The position numbers and the translations under genes were made by a program. The notes beneath the pieces are model-generated. The model ran no database searches and was not told where the DNA came from. It was given only the letters and a program-made list of their open reading frames with translations. From Planctomycetaceae bacterium (lineage in GTDB: Bacteria > Planctomycetota > Planctomycetia > Pirellulales > UBA1268), in contig SXWC01000071.1 in NCBI GenBank assembly GCA_005789975.1, forward strand, positions 1 to 13,762: 13,762 nucleotides of DNA. The letters run 5' to 3'. Positions 1 through 6,913 of the stretch are shown here, one piece after another; position 1 is the first letter of the stretch; every line of letters starts with the position of its first letter.

Positions 1-210
1 ATCCCGGCCGGAACGGGCTTCAATACCTTCCAGTCGGCGGAGGTCCGGGTGCGTCCCGAGGCGCTCGAGTCGCTGCGAATGGACCGCGAGAACGTGCTGG
101 CGAGGCAGTTTCCGCTGCTCGAGGCCGCCCTGCCGGGTGACGGCTCGGCCGACGGCACACTCGCCGCCGGCGAGGTGGCGACGCTCGATGTCGGCGGCGA
201 CGGCGAATAG
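1..210 (+). CDS. rpoC: DNA-directed RNA polymerase subunit beta', C-terminal end (partial)
   Basis: These are the last 69 codons of the RNA polymerase beta' subunit, in frame from base 1 to a TAG stop at 208-210. The first residues read IPAGTGF, the hallmark near the beta' C-terminus (usually GHLIPAGTG...), followed by FQSAEVRVRPEALESL, which resembles the tail seen in planctomycete beta' chains. The last 25 or so residues are Gly/Asp/Ala-rich and probably disordered. The catalytic parts of the protein lie outside the window. In many bacteria rpoC is followed by rpsL, rpsG and fusA. Here a strong hairpin comes next and then an unrelated secreted protein, so the rpoBC operon seems to end here. 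The identification rests on one short but diagnostic motif. Confidence 0.88.
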   Translation: MPAGTGFNTFQSAEVRVRPEALESLRMDRENVLARQFPLLEAALPGDGSADGTLAAGEVATLDVGGDGE

Positions 211-236
211 CCGGGGCTTTCCGCACTCCGAAATCC

Positions 237-273
237 ACGGGCACGGCCATGTTCAACGCATGGTCGTGCCCGT
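237..273 (+). terminator. 15-bp hairpin after rpoC, probable terminator
   Basis: The arms at 237-251 and 259-273 pair over 15 bp with one G-T wobble (246/264) and a 7-nt loop (TTCAACG). The hairpin begins 26 nt after the rpoC stop. No T-run follows, so this is not a textbook intrinsic terminator; it could act with Rho or as an RNA 3'-end stabiliser. Its position at the end of a highly expressed operon supports a termination or processing role. Confidence 0.5.
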
Positions 274-374
274 CGGCATATCCGGCATCATCGGCAGGGG
301 CGAACGTGCGGCGTTTTTGCAGCCGCCGACCTGTCGAAGTAGTGTCGGAGGAGGAGTCGAGTCGTGCACCCGCC

Positions 375-379
375 AGGAG
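375..379 (+). promoter_or_regulatory. Ribosome binding site AGGAG fixing the start at 387
   Basis: AGGAG lies 7 nt upstream of the ATG at 387. The same frame is open from an earlier ATG at 249, but that codon lies inside the hairpin at 237-273 and would put about 46 unconserved-looking residues before a clear signal peptide. The site therefore decides the start. Confidence 0.65.
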
Positions 380-386
380 CTTCCCG

Positions 387-1268
387 ATGAGAGGATTGTG
401 TTGCCGTGCCGCCCTGCTGGGTGGCGCGGTCTCAATCGCCGCTGCATGTGGACCGGCGTCGGCCTTCAACCCCTACGCCGACGCGGAGAACGCCCTGCCG
501 CCGGTCTCCGCCGATGGCACCATCCACTGGGGCACCTTCTACAAGTCGCCCGAACTGCAGCAGGCGTATCTACGGCTCTGGAATCTCGGCGCCTGCCGAG
601 GGTCCAACAAAGCGATCACCGTGCCTGTCGCCGAAAACAAACTCGTCATCGACCGTCTGCCGGAGGCGGAGTTCAAGGGGGTGGTGCGGTCCGCCGCCGG
701 TCAACTCGCCGGCGGGCTGCTCGCTTTTGGCGAGGCCGACGCGATGGCGACGCAATCCGAACCGCTGGTGGCCCAACTCCATCCCGCCGGCGTGACCCGC
801 TTCGCCGTCAACGGTCCCGCGCCGGGGTCGATCCTGGCGCCGGGCATGGTGATCCGGCTCCGCGGGGAAGTCGACGAGCACGGGCGAAGCACGTCGCCCG
901 TTCAGGCCTTTGAGATCGTCACACCGCCCGCGGGCTTCACGCCCGACGAAGTTCGTCCGGACCGTGTCGAAACGATCGTCGGGACGGTCACGAGCCTCCG
1001 CAAGGGCCGTGCAGTCGTGCGGATCGACGCGGGCAAGATCCGGCGGATCACGCTGCTGATCGCGGATGACGCCGTCGCCACGATCGACGCCTCCCGGCTC
1101 GATCTGGTCGGACCGGGAGATGCGATCGAGGTCAAGGGTCGGCTCTGGACCGGCGAGGGCTCCATGGGCGCGGGGACCGTGTTCGTCTCGGACGTGCTCG
1201 TCACCAAGGCGCCGCTGAATGAACGTCGCCCGGCGGCTCCGGGGGCGAGGGCCGTCGGCGTCCGTTGA
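387..1268 (+). CDS. Secreted protein of unknown function with two related beta-rich repeats
   Basis: I do not recognise the family of this 293-residue protein. It begins with a signal peptide (residues 1-26, likely cleaved after ASA, before FNPY). The AAAC at 18-21 could be read as a weak lipobox, so a lipoprotein is possible. Residues 27-90 form a domain with HWGTFYKSPELQQAYLRLW and a lone Cys70. Two segments of about 80 residues follow, roughly 97-179 and 196-274. Each opens with G-x-V-x-S and closes with a pattern PG-x2-I-x3-G...S...F...VT, suggesting duplicated OB-like or DUF5666-like beta domains (inference). The C-terminal 20 residues are Ala/Arg/Pro-rich. The gene follows the rpoC hairpin and precedes the CHAD gene by 121 nt on the same strand. 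I see no convincing promoter at 274-374. The cell-envelope or periplasmic location is inferred from the signal peptide. Confidence 0.75.
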   Translation: MRGLCCRAALLGGAVSIAAACGPASAFNPYADAENALPPVSADGTIHWGTFYKSPELQQAYLRLWNLGACRGSNKAITVPVAENKLVIDRLPEAEFKGVVRSAAGQLAGGLLAFGEADAMATQSEPLVAQLHPAGVTRFAVNGPAPGSILAPGMVIRLRGEVDEHGRSTSPVQAFEIVTPPAGFTPDEVRPDRVETIVGTVTSLRKGRAVVRIDAGKIRRITLLIADDAVATIDASRLDLVGPGDAIEVKGRLWTGEGSMGAGTVFVSDVLVTKAPLNERRPAAPGARAVGVR

Positions 1269-1389
1269 TTCACGAAAGCTGCCGGACGGCGGCGGCGGCT
1301 GGAATAGAGCCGCGTTCGCCCCTAGAGTGACGGGGTGCGGGACTCGGTCGATCACCGCGTCCTTCACGGACCCCGTCGGGCTTCACTCC

Positions 1390-2352
1390 ATGCCACCGCC
1401 GCGCAGTGCCACCACCGGATGCCGCCGCCCGTGGGCCGTGACCGACGGGCCCCTGACCCCGGTCGGCGACGTCGCGATTCGCACGCTGCGGAAGCGGCTC
1501 GAGACGGTCTGGTCGGAACTGGGGCAGTCGTGCGGCCAGAGGCACGATGCGGAGCGGATCCACCAGCTGCGGGTGGCGACCCGTCGAACGATCGCGGCCA
1601 TCGACGCGTTTCGTGACTTGTTTCCGGGAAAGTCGCGAAGTTGGCTCGAGAAGCGACTGCGAAGGATCCGCAGGGCCGCCGGCAAGGCCCGCGATTTGGA
1701 CGTGTTGGCCGACCGCCTGAAGGGGCAGGGCGGAACCGTCCGGCAGGGCCGCTCGTCGGCGGGCGGCGCCGCACGGCGAAGGTTGATCGCGATGCTCTCG
1801 CGGCAGCGAGACGACTCCCGCCAACCCATCCATGAGGTCCGCGAGAAGCTGCTGGCCACCGACTGGCATGCGCAGGTGGAGCGGTTGCTCGAAGGGATGG
1901 CCGTCGGCCATGGGCACGTCCCGTTTCAGCAGTACGCCCGCCGTCGCTTCAAGAGGCTGATGGGGCGGTTCTTCGCCCGGGCCGACCGGCGGCTTCGCGA
2001 CGCCGACGAAATCCACCGTCTGCGGATCGAGGGGAAAAAGCTCAGGTATTCGCTCGAGATTTTCGCGACGGTGTTTCCCTCGCGGGTGCGGCTGAAATGC
2101 GAGAAAGCCCTCGAGTCGCTCCAGGAAAACCTCGGCGAGTTCACCGACCATGCCGCGGCGGCCGATCGTTTGAAGCGCTGGTCGCGGCAGAATGGGATTG
2201 TCGGTGAGCGAAAGGCGATCGTCGCGCTGAAAAAGATCGAGTCGCGACAGGCCGACGAGGCCCGGCGCACGTTCGCGAAGTGGTGGAGTTCCGCCCGCCG
2301 CCGAACCTTGCGGCGGCGGTTTGAACGGACGCTGCGGCGAGGAACGGCATGA
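1390..2352 (+). CDS. CHAD domain-containing protein
   Basis: This is a CHAD (conserved histidine alpha-helical domain) protein of 320 residues. CHAD proteins bind inorganic polyphosphate through conserved His, Arg and Lys residues and often associate with polyphosphate granules. Both halves of the internally repeated helical domain are visible. The first has HQLRVATRR (H58) and RRAAGKARDLDVL (about 95-106); the second has IHRLRIEGKKLRYSLEIF (H209). The middle and C-terminus are very basic, as expected for a polyanion binder. No CYTH (triphosphate tunnel) domain precedes it, so this is the CHAD-only form. The start is uncertain: ATG 1390 lacks a clear ribosome binding site, and GTG 1438, nearer the conserved part (LTPVGDVAIRTLRKRL), is an alternative. 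The stop overlaps the ATG of the FGE gene (ATGA at 2349-2352), implying translational coupling. The 3' end lies in a tandem duplication. Confidence 0.88.
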   Translation: MPPPRSATTGCRRPWAVTDGPLTPVGDVAIRTLRKRLETVWSELGQSCGQRHDAERIHQLRVATRRTIAAIDAFRDLFPGKSRSWLEKRLRRIRRAAGKARDLDVLADRLKGQGGTVRQGRSSAGGAARRRLIAMLSRQRDDSRQPIHEVREKLLATDWHAQVERLLEGMAVGHGHVPFQQYARRRFKRLMGRFFARADRRLRDADEIHRLRIEGKKLRYSLEIFATVFPSRVRLKCEKALESLQENLGEFTDHAAAADRLKRWSRQNGIVGERKAIVALKKIESRQADEARRTFAKWWSSARRRTLRRRFERTLRRGTA

Positions 2353-2404
2353 GTGGCAGGCGTGCTGCGGCGAGGAACGGCATGAGTGGCAGGCGTGCTG
2401 CGGC
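2331..2404 (+). repeat. Perfect 33-bp tandem duplication across a stop/start junction
   Basis: Copy 1 (2331-2363) and copy 2 (2364-2396) are identical; 8 further bases of a third unit match (2397-2404). The unit is 33 bp (11 codons), so it keeps the frame. Each copy carries GAGGAA (2339-2344 and 2372-2377), then 4 nt, then ATGAGTGGC. Copy 1 holds the CHAD stop and the first FGE start (2349). Copy 2 holds a second in-frame FGE start (2382). The FGE N-terminus therefore begins with an 11-residue unit (MSGRRAAARNG) that starts to repeat. Confidence 0.95.
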
Positions 2405-3536
2405 CGGAGCGGGTTCACGGCGGGGGAGCGTCCTCACGATCGCGCTCTGGCTCGTGCCGGCGGCGTTCGCCGTCGCGGTGTGGGCCATCGGCCGCCCGGT
2501 CCGGCAGCCGGCCGGAGTGCCGGCATTTGCCCCGACGACTCCCGCACCCGATCCTTCACCGGGCGAGGCACCGGCGGGAATGGTGTGGATTTCCGGCGGC
2601 GAGTTCTCGATGGGCTGCGCCGACCCCCGTGGCGTCCTGTTCGGTGGTCACGATGCGATGGCGGACGCCCGGCCGATTCACCGTGTTCGCGTGGGCGGTT
2701 TTTGGTGCGACGTGCACGAGGTGACCAACAGGCAGTTTGCCGAGTTCGTCGCCGCCACGAACTACGTCACCGTCGCGGAGCGGCCGCCACGTGCCGAGGA
2801 TTTTCCCGACGCACCCCCTGAAAATCTCGTGGCGGGGTCGATCGTTTTCACGCCCCCGGCGGAATCCGTGCCGCTTCGTGATCGGACGGGCTTCGCCCAC
2901 CTGCGGTGGTGGGCCTACGTGCCCGGCGCCTGCTGGCGGCATCCTGCGGGGCCAGGCAGCGATCTCGAGGGCCACGGCGACGATCCGGTCGTCCACGTCG
3001 CCCATGAAGATGCCGTGGCCTACGCCGCCTGGGCCGGCAAGCGCCTGCCCACCGAGGCCGAATGGGAGCACGCCGCCCGCGGCGGTCTCGCCGGCGCGAG
3101 GTATCCCTGGGGAGACGACTTCAAACCGGCAGGACGCTGGATGGCCAACACCTGGCAGGGCCGCTTCCCGCAGGAGAACACCGCCGAGGACGGCTTCGCA
3201 GGTGTCGCTCCGGTCGGCCGTTTCGAGGCCAACGCCTTCGGGCTGCACGACATGTCGGGAAACGTCTGGGAGTGGTGCAGCGACTGGTATCGCCCCGACG
3301 CCTACGCCACCGACGTGAAGCGGGCGGCTGTGACGGTCGATCCGCAGGGCCCCGGCGACAGTTTCGACCCGGCGGAGCCCGGCCAGCCCAAGCGGGTGCA
3401 ACGGGGCGGCTCGTACCTCTGCAGCGAAGACTACTGCGCCCGGTACATCGTGGGCACCCGCGGCAAGGGTGAGGTGTCGAGCGGCACCAACCACACGGGG
3501 TTCCGCTGCGTGAAATCACCCGGCGCGGCCCATTGA
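2349..3536 (+). CDS. Formylglycine-generating enzyme (SUMF1/FGE), membrane-anchored
   Basis: This 395-residue enzyme oxidises the Cys of the CxPxR motif in sulfatases to formylglycine, their catalytic residue. The match is to true FGE rather than only the broad FGE-sulfatase superfamily. It has GMVWISGGEFSMG (about 77-89), the GACWRHPAGPGSD segment seen in human SUMF1, HEDAVAYAAWAGKRLPTEAE, YPWGDDF, and the active-site GGSYLCSEDYCARY. The two Cys of that motif, C358 and C363, have the same 5-residue spacing as the copper-binding catalytic pair of human FGE (C336/C341). The end is the usual GFRC. Residues 27-48 form one hydrophobic segment after an Arg-rich N-terminus, so the enzyme is probably anchored or exported, with a Pro/Ala linker (49-76) before the domain. 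The start overlaps the CHAD stop. ATG 2382, in the second copy of the 33-bp repeat, is an equally good start and gives 384 residues. Its sulfatase substrates are not in this window. Confidence 0.93.
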   Translation: MSGRRAAARNGMSGRRAAAGAGSRRGSVLTIALWLVPAAFAVAVWAIGRPVRQPAGVPAFAPTTPAPDPSPGEAPAGMVWISGGEFSMGCADPRGVLFGGHDAMADARPIHRVRVGGFWCDVHEVTNRQFAEFVAATNYVTVAERPPRAEDFPDAPPENLVAGSIVFTPPAESVPLRDRTGFAHLRWWAYVPGACWRHPAGPGSDLEGHGDDPVVHVAHEDAVAYAAWAGKRLPTEAEWEHAARGGLAGARYPWGDDFKPAGRWMANTWQGRFPQENTAEDGFAGVAPVGRFEANAFGLHDMSGNVWEWCSDWYRPDAYATDVKRAAVTVDPQGPGDSFDPAEPGQPKRVQRGGSYLCSEDYCARYIVGTRGKGEVSSGTNHTGFRCVKSPGAAH

Positions 3537-3622
3537 CAGCGGCTCGCCCGGGATGGCATGCGCGGCGCCAGGACCGTGCTGCAGGCGGCCACCTCCGCCG
3601 ACGGAGTGTCGCCCGCGGGCCG

Positions 3623-5398
3623 TCATCCCCTCCGCGCCATCAATGCCTCGAGGTCGGCGAGGGGGCGGGTGTTGGCGACGTCGTGCTTCTCGAGGCCGGC
3701 GCGGCGGGCCTGGATGATGCCGCACCGCATCACGTCGAGACCGCGGGTGGAATGGGCGTCTGTCGAGATCACGAGCTTCACGCCGGCCTTCTTGGCGGCG
3801 GCGGCGTGCTTGTCGTCGAGGTCGAGTCGCCAGGGGTTGGCGTTGATTTCGAGGAACGTACCGGTGCGGGCCGCAGCCTCGATCACCGCCTCGATATCCA
3901 CGTCATAGGGGGGACGGCGATTGATGAGTCGGCCCGTCGGGTGGCCGATCACCCTGACGTGCGGATTGTCGATCGCCTCGACGATCCGGGCCGTGATCCG
4001 ATCGCGGGGCTGGTTCTGGCCGTAGTGCAGGCTCGCCACCACCCAGTCGGCCCGGGCGAGCACGTCGTCGGGAAGGTCGAGGCCCCCCTTCTCGAGCATA
4101 TCGACCTCGATTCCCTTGAGCACCACGATCGGGGGCGGACCATCCGCGGCGAGTGACTCGTTGAGCCGGTCGATCTCGTCCCACTGCTTCAGAAGACGCT
4201 TGCGGTCGAGTCCGTGGGCCATCGTCACCCGCTGGCCATGGTCGGTGATCGCGATGTAGGAGAGTCCGCGGGCGACGGCCGCCCTGACCATCTCACCGAG
4301 CGTGTCTTCGCCGTCGGTGGCATTCGTGTGCATGTGGAGGTCGCCACGGATGTCGGCGAGCTCCACGAGCACGGGAAGGGCGTTTCGCTCCGCGCGGTCG
4401 ATCTCGTCCCCGCCTTCGCGAAGTTCCGGTGGAATCCAGGGGAGTCCGACAGCCTCGTAGACTTCAGACTCGGTTCGTCCGGCCACGAGGCGACCCTTCG
4501 TCGGCGGGGCATCGCCCGACGCGCCGGCCGCGAGTTCGTACACGCCGTATTCGTTGATCGTCAGCCCGCGATCCCGGGCCCGTGACCGCAGGCGGACATT
4601 GTGCTCCTTGGAGCCGGTGAAGTATTGGAGAGCGGCCCCGAAGGAAGCGGCTTCGACCACCCGCAGGTCGATCTGCACGTTCCGCGGGCCGCGGATGCTG
4701 GTCTTCGTATCGCCCCGCAGGAGGACGGTGCCGCCCTCGGGCCAGCGTTCGAGATGGTCCATCACGGCGGCCGGGGCGTCGCTGACGACGACGAGATCGA
4801 GATCCCCCACCGTCTCCCGGCCGCGGCGCCAACTCCCCGCCGCCTCGACCTCCTTGGCGTCCGGGCAACGACGCATCCAGGCGATGAGATTCGTCGCGAT
4901 TTCATCGGCCTCGTTCCAGAGGAGCCGACTGTGCTCGGGATTCTTCGCGAAGGCGATGTTGTCGAGGATCGCCGCCTGCGTCTTGGCACCGAAGCCCTTG
5001 ACGTCCTTCACGCGTCCATCGCGGCATGCTCGCTCGAGCGCGTCGAGCGAGTCGATCCCCAGTTCCCCGACGAGCAGTTTGACCTTCTTGGGACCGAGTC
5101 CGGGCACCCGCATCAGCTCGAAGACGACCGCGGGCACCTCTTTCTCCAGCTCGGTCAGGAGCGGCAGGCAGCCGGTGTCGAGCAGCGTGCCGATTTTCGT
5201 CGCGAGATCGGTACCGATCCCCTCGAGATCGGTGAGGCCGCGATCGGGATCCTGCCGCACCGAAGCGAGTGATTCCACCATCGAGCCGATCAGCCGGGCC
5301 GCGTTGCGGTAGGCCCGCACGCGAAACACGTTGCTTCCCTGGTATTCCAGGAGGTCCGCCACGTGGTCGAAGGTGGCGGCGATTTCGGCGTTGGTCAC
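3623..5398 (-). CDS. polX: DNA polymerase/3'-5' exonuclease PolX
   Basis: This 591-residue family X DNA polymerase is fused to a PHP domain and acts in gap-filling base-excision repair. The N-terminus (MTNAEIAATFDHVADLLE...NVFRVRAYRNAARLI) matches bacterial PolX starts. Three helix-hairpin-helix segments follow: LEGIGTDLATKI (58-69), VPGLGPKKVKLL (98-109) and VKGFGAKT (133-140). The polymerase palm carries GSWRRGRETVGDLDLVV with D199 and D201, and a third carboxylate in QIDLRVV (D244), so all three metal ligands are present. The PHP domain begins at about 350 with GDLHMHTNATDG (H355, H357, D362) and continues through ITDHG (H387), GIEVD (E431), SLHYG (H458), IGHPTG (H486) and TDAH (D547, H549); the exonuclease site looks intact. 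Length is close to the Bacillus subtilis enzyme (about 570). The GTG start at 5396-5398 is supported by GAGGA 4 nt upstream. The gene converges on the FGE gene, with 86 nt between the two stops. Confidence 0.96.
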   Translation of the reverse strand: MTNAEIAATFDHVADLLEYQGSNVFRVRAYRNAARLIGSMVESLASVRQDPDRGLTDLEGIGTDLATKIGTLLDTGCLPLLTELEKEVPAVVFELMRVPGLGPKKVKLLVGELGIDSLDALERACRDGRVKDVKGFGAKTQAAILDNIAFAKNPEHSRLLWNEADEIATNLIAWMRRCPDAKEVEAAGSWRRGRETVGDLDLVVVSDAPAAVMDHLERWPEGGTVLLRGDTKTSIRGPRNVQIDLRVVEAASFGAALQYFTGSKEHNVRLRSRARDRGLTINEYGVYELAAGASGDAPPTKGRLVAGRTESEVYEAVGLPWIPPELREGGDEIDRAERNALPVLVELADIRGDLHMHTNATDGEDTLGEMVRAAVARGLSYIAITDHGQRVTMAHGLDRKRLLKQWDEIDRLNESLAADGPPPIVVLKGIEVDMLEKGGLDLPDDVLARADWVVASLHYGQNQPRDRITARIVEAIDNPHVRVIGHPTGRLINRRPPYDVDIEAVIEAAARTGTFLEINANPWRLDLDDKHAAAAKKAGVKLVISTDAHSTRGLDVMRCGIIQARRAGLEKHDVANTRPLADLEALMARRG

Positions 5399-5402
5399 GT
5401 GA

Positions 5403-5407
5403 TCCTC
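5403..5407 (-). promoter_or_regulatory. Ribosome binding site for the polX GTG start
   Basis: On the minus strand GAGGA stands 4 nt before the GTG at 5398-5396. Together with the conserved N-terminal residues it supports the non-ATG start. Confidence 0.55.
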
Positions 5408-5504
5408 GGCACTCCGGATCGGGACGGCACGGCCGGCCCGGGCAGGAAAGTGTCGGAGGAATCATCCGGGCTGGCAAGCAGACGCCGGAGTCGAGGAACC
5501 GTTC

Positions 5505-6671
5505 CTACTGCTGCAGCCGCGACGGCAGTGCCGCGGTCGGATAGCCGGATCGTCGAGCTGTCGGAAAGCCGATGGGTGAAGCCTGCCAAGAGGTGGTGTG
5601 GCTGGTGGGCTCGAGCAGCCGCGGAAAGGCGTTCGAGGAGGCCTTCGGTCCCTCCCCGGGGAGCACGGGCATCCCCTGCCGGGACGGCGCCGGTGTCTGC
5701 GAGCCGTTCGTGCCGCTGGGCTGCGAGAGACCATTGGTGCCGCTGGGCGGCGAGAAACCATTGGTGCCGAGCGGAGTGGTGCCGAGCGGAGCGAGGGCCG
5801 GAGCGGCCGTCTGGCCGCCGGCTGCGGGTGCAGGAGCGGGAGTCGATCCACTGCGGGGCATCTCGGGGATCGGTTTCAGCGACGGAGCCGGCGCCACAGC
5901 GGGTGCCGGAGTCGCGGAGGGTGCCGGTGCGAACGCCGGGGGCTGAGTGGGCTGGGGCTGCACCGTCGCCGACGGCGCGGCAGGGAGATACGACGTCCCA
6001 CTCTGCGGGCTGATCGGCTGCTGGTAGGTCTGCTGCGGCATTCCTGCCGGGGGCAGGGCCGGCGGGCTGCCGCCCGGCACCAGTTGCTGCGGAATGTCGG
6101 CGCCGGCGGCGCCCCAGGCCTGGGGTGTGGTTTGGACGGGTGCTGCGAAGGGACTGGCCGCGGGGGGAGGCGCCATCGCCGGTACGGCGCCGGGGGCCGC
6201 GAAGGCGGGCTGCGCGGCGGGGTAGCCGCCGGCCCCGGGCTGCATCTGCACATATTTCGTGGTCGTCACGGCGCGATACTGCGTGACCGGCACGTTGACC
6301 GCCTGCTGCACGTATTGCGTGACCGGCTGCATGCACTCCCGCGGGCAGCCGGTGCACGGATCGATCTCGCACGACGGCTTGTAGGTGGTGACGGGTACGT
6401 TTTGATACTGCGTGCGGTAGGTCGTCTCCGGCACATAACTCGTCTGCTGCACCGGGACCATCACCGGCGGAGGGGGAGCGGCGATCGGAGCCATGATCGG
6501 AGCCGCGACCGGCGCGACCGGTGCGACGGCATAGACCGGAGCCTTCCGGAAGCAGGCGCCGCAACCCGCGAACAGGTCGTTGAGGCAGCACTGGGCGTGA
6601 GCCTGACCGCCGGCCCCGAGATGGAGGCCCACGGCCGTCAGCACGATCCCCGACATACGACGCATCGTCAT
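5505..6671 (-). CDS. Secreted Cys-containing, Pro/Ala-rich repeat protein
   Basis: This 388-residue protein is probably exported. Residues 1-26 are a signal peptide (MTMRRMSG, hydrophobic core, cleavage after AHA). The mature N-terminus is Cys-rich (QCCLNDLFAGCGACF; C28, C29, C37, C40). Residues 75-145 hold degenerate Tyr/Thr/Val repeats (VPETTYRTQY, VPVTTYKP, PVTQYVQQ, VPVTQYRAV, TTKYVQM), broken by a second Cys cluster, CEIDPCTGCPREC (C101, C106, C109, C113). The C-terminal 240 residues are Pro/Ala/Gln-rich and low in complexity, with a nine-residue GTNGxSxPS repeat at 302-323. I recall VPVTTYKP-type repeats from planctomycete secreted proteins; their function is unknown and an envelope or matrix role is inference. 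The ATG at 6671 is chosen over one 20 codons upstream because GGAGGA lies 7 nt before it and the signal peptide follows at once. The gene lies 106 nt upstream of polX on the same strand. Confidence 0.85.
   Translation of the reverse strand: MTMRRMSGIVLTAVGLHLGAGGQAHAQCCLNDLFAGCGACFRKAPVYAVAPVAPVAAPIMAPIAAPPPPVMVPVQQTSYVPETTYRTQYQNVPVTTYKPSCEIDPCTGCPRECMQPVTQYVQQAVNVPVTQYRAVTTTKYVQMQPGAGGYPAAQPAFAAPGAVPAMAPPPAASPFAAPVQTTPQAWGAAGADIPQQLVPGGSPPALPPAGMPQQTYQQPISPQSGTSYLPAAPSATVQPQPTQPPAFAPAPSATPAPAVAPAPSLKPIPEMPRSGSTPAPAPAAGGQTAAPALAPLGTTPLGTNGFSPPSGTNGLSQPSGTNGSQTPAPSRQGMPVLPGEGPKASSNAFPRLLEPTSHTTSWQASPIGFPTARRSGYPTAALPSRLQQ
5703..5768 (-). repeat. 27-bp in-frame tandem repeat in the secreted protein
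   Basis: Two near-identical 27-bp units and part of a third encode GTNGFSPPS, GTNGLSQPS and GTNG. Next to them, towards the gene's 5' end, a shorter tandem encodes LGTTPLGTNG. The period is a multiple of three, so copy number could change without a frameshift. Confidence 0.8.
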
Positions 6672-6678
6672 CGCACAT

Positions 6679-6684
6679 TCCTCC
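6679..6684 (-). promoter_or_regulatory. Ribosome binding site GGAGGA for the secreted protein
   Basis: GGAGGA on the minus strand is 7 nt before the ATG at 6671 and decides between this start and the longer frame opening at 6731. The rest of the 242-nt gap (6672-6913) holds A/T runs (for example AAAAAAA at 6764-6770 on the plus strand) but no promoter that I can call. Confidence 0.65.
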
Positions 6685-6913
6685 GCTTGCCGCCTCCACC
6701 GGGAAAATCCACGGTTTTTTCCAGGCGACACCCAAGACTAGGTTGCGCGTCGCCGAGACTGCGGAAAAAAAGCCGCCCCCGATTCATGAATTTCCAGTGG
6801 TCTCCCCGCACGACCCTCACGGCAGGCACCACCGGCACATCCGGGACCCGCGCACGGGTTTCTTCCCGCCCAGGACCGGTCTCCGCGTGTTCCGGCGGCC
6901 GCTTTCGCGGTGG

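Noticed and set aside
249..386. Upstream extension of the secreted-protein frame, starting at ATG 249
   Set aside because: The ATG lies within the rpoC hairpin and has no ribosome binding site, while ATG 387 has AGGAG 7 nt upstream and opens directly onto a signal peptide.
1329..1377. 8-bp inverted repeat (GACGGGGT / ACCCCGTC) before the CHAD gene
   Set aside because: The loop of more than 30 nt and lack of any known leader motif make a riboswitch or terminator call unsupported.
1270..2418. Long minus-strand open frame opposite the CHAD gene
   Set aside because: It is antisense to a clear CHAD domain, has no recognisable motif, and is rich in Arg/Pro/Gly as expected of a shadow frame in GC-rich DNA.
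3533..3538. TTGACA resembling a -35 box
   Set aside because: It contains the FGE stop codon, has no -10 partner, and the next plus-strand sequence is antisense to polX.
3593..3606. Short hairpin CTCCG-CCGA-CGGAG between the convergent FGE and polX genes
   Set aside because: Only 5 bp and no T-run; such stems arise by chance in GC-rich DNA.
5494..5506. Small inverted repeat AGGAA/TTCCT at the stop of the secreted-protein gene
   Set aside because: Five base pairs, weak, partly inside the stop codon and without a T-run.
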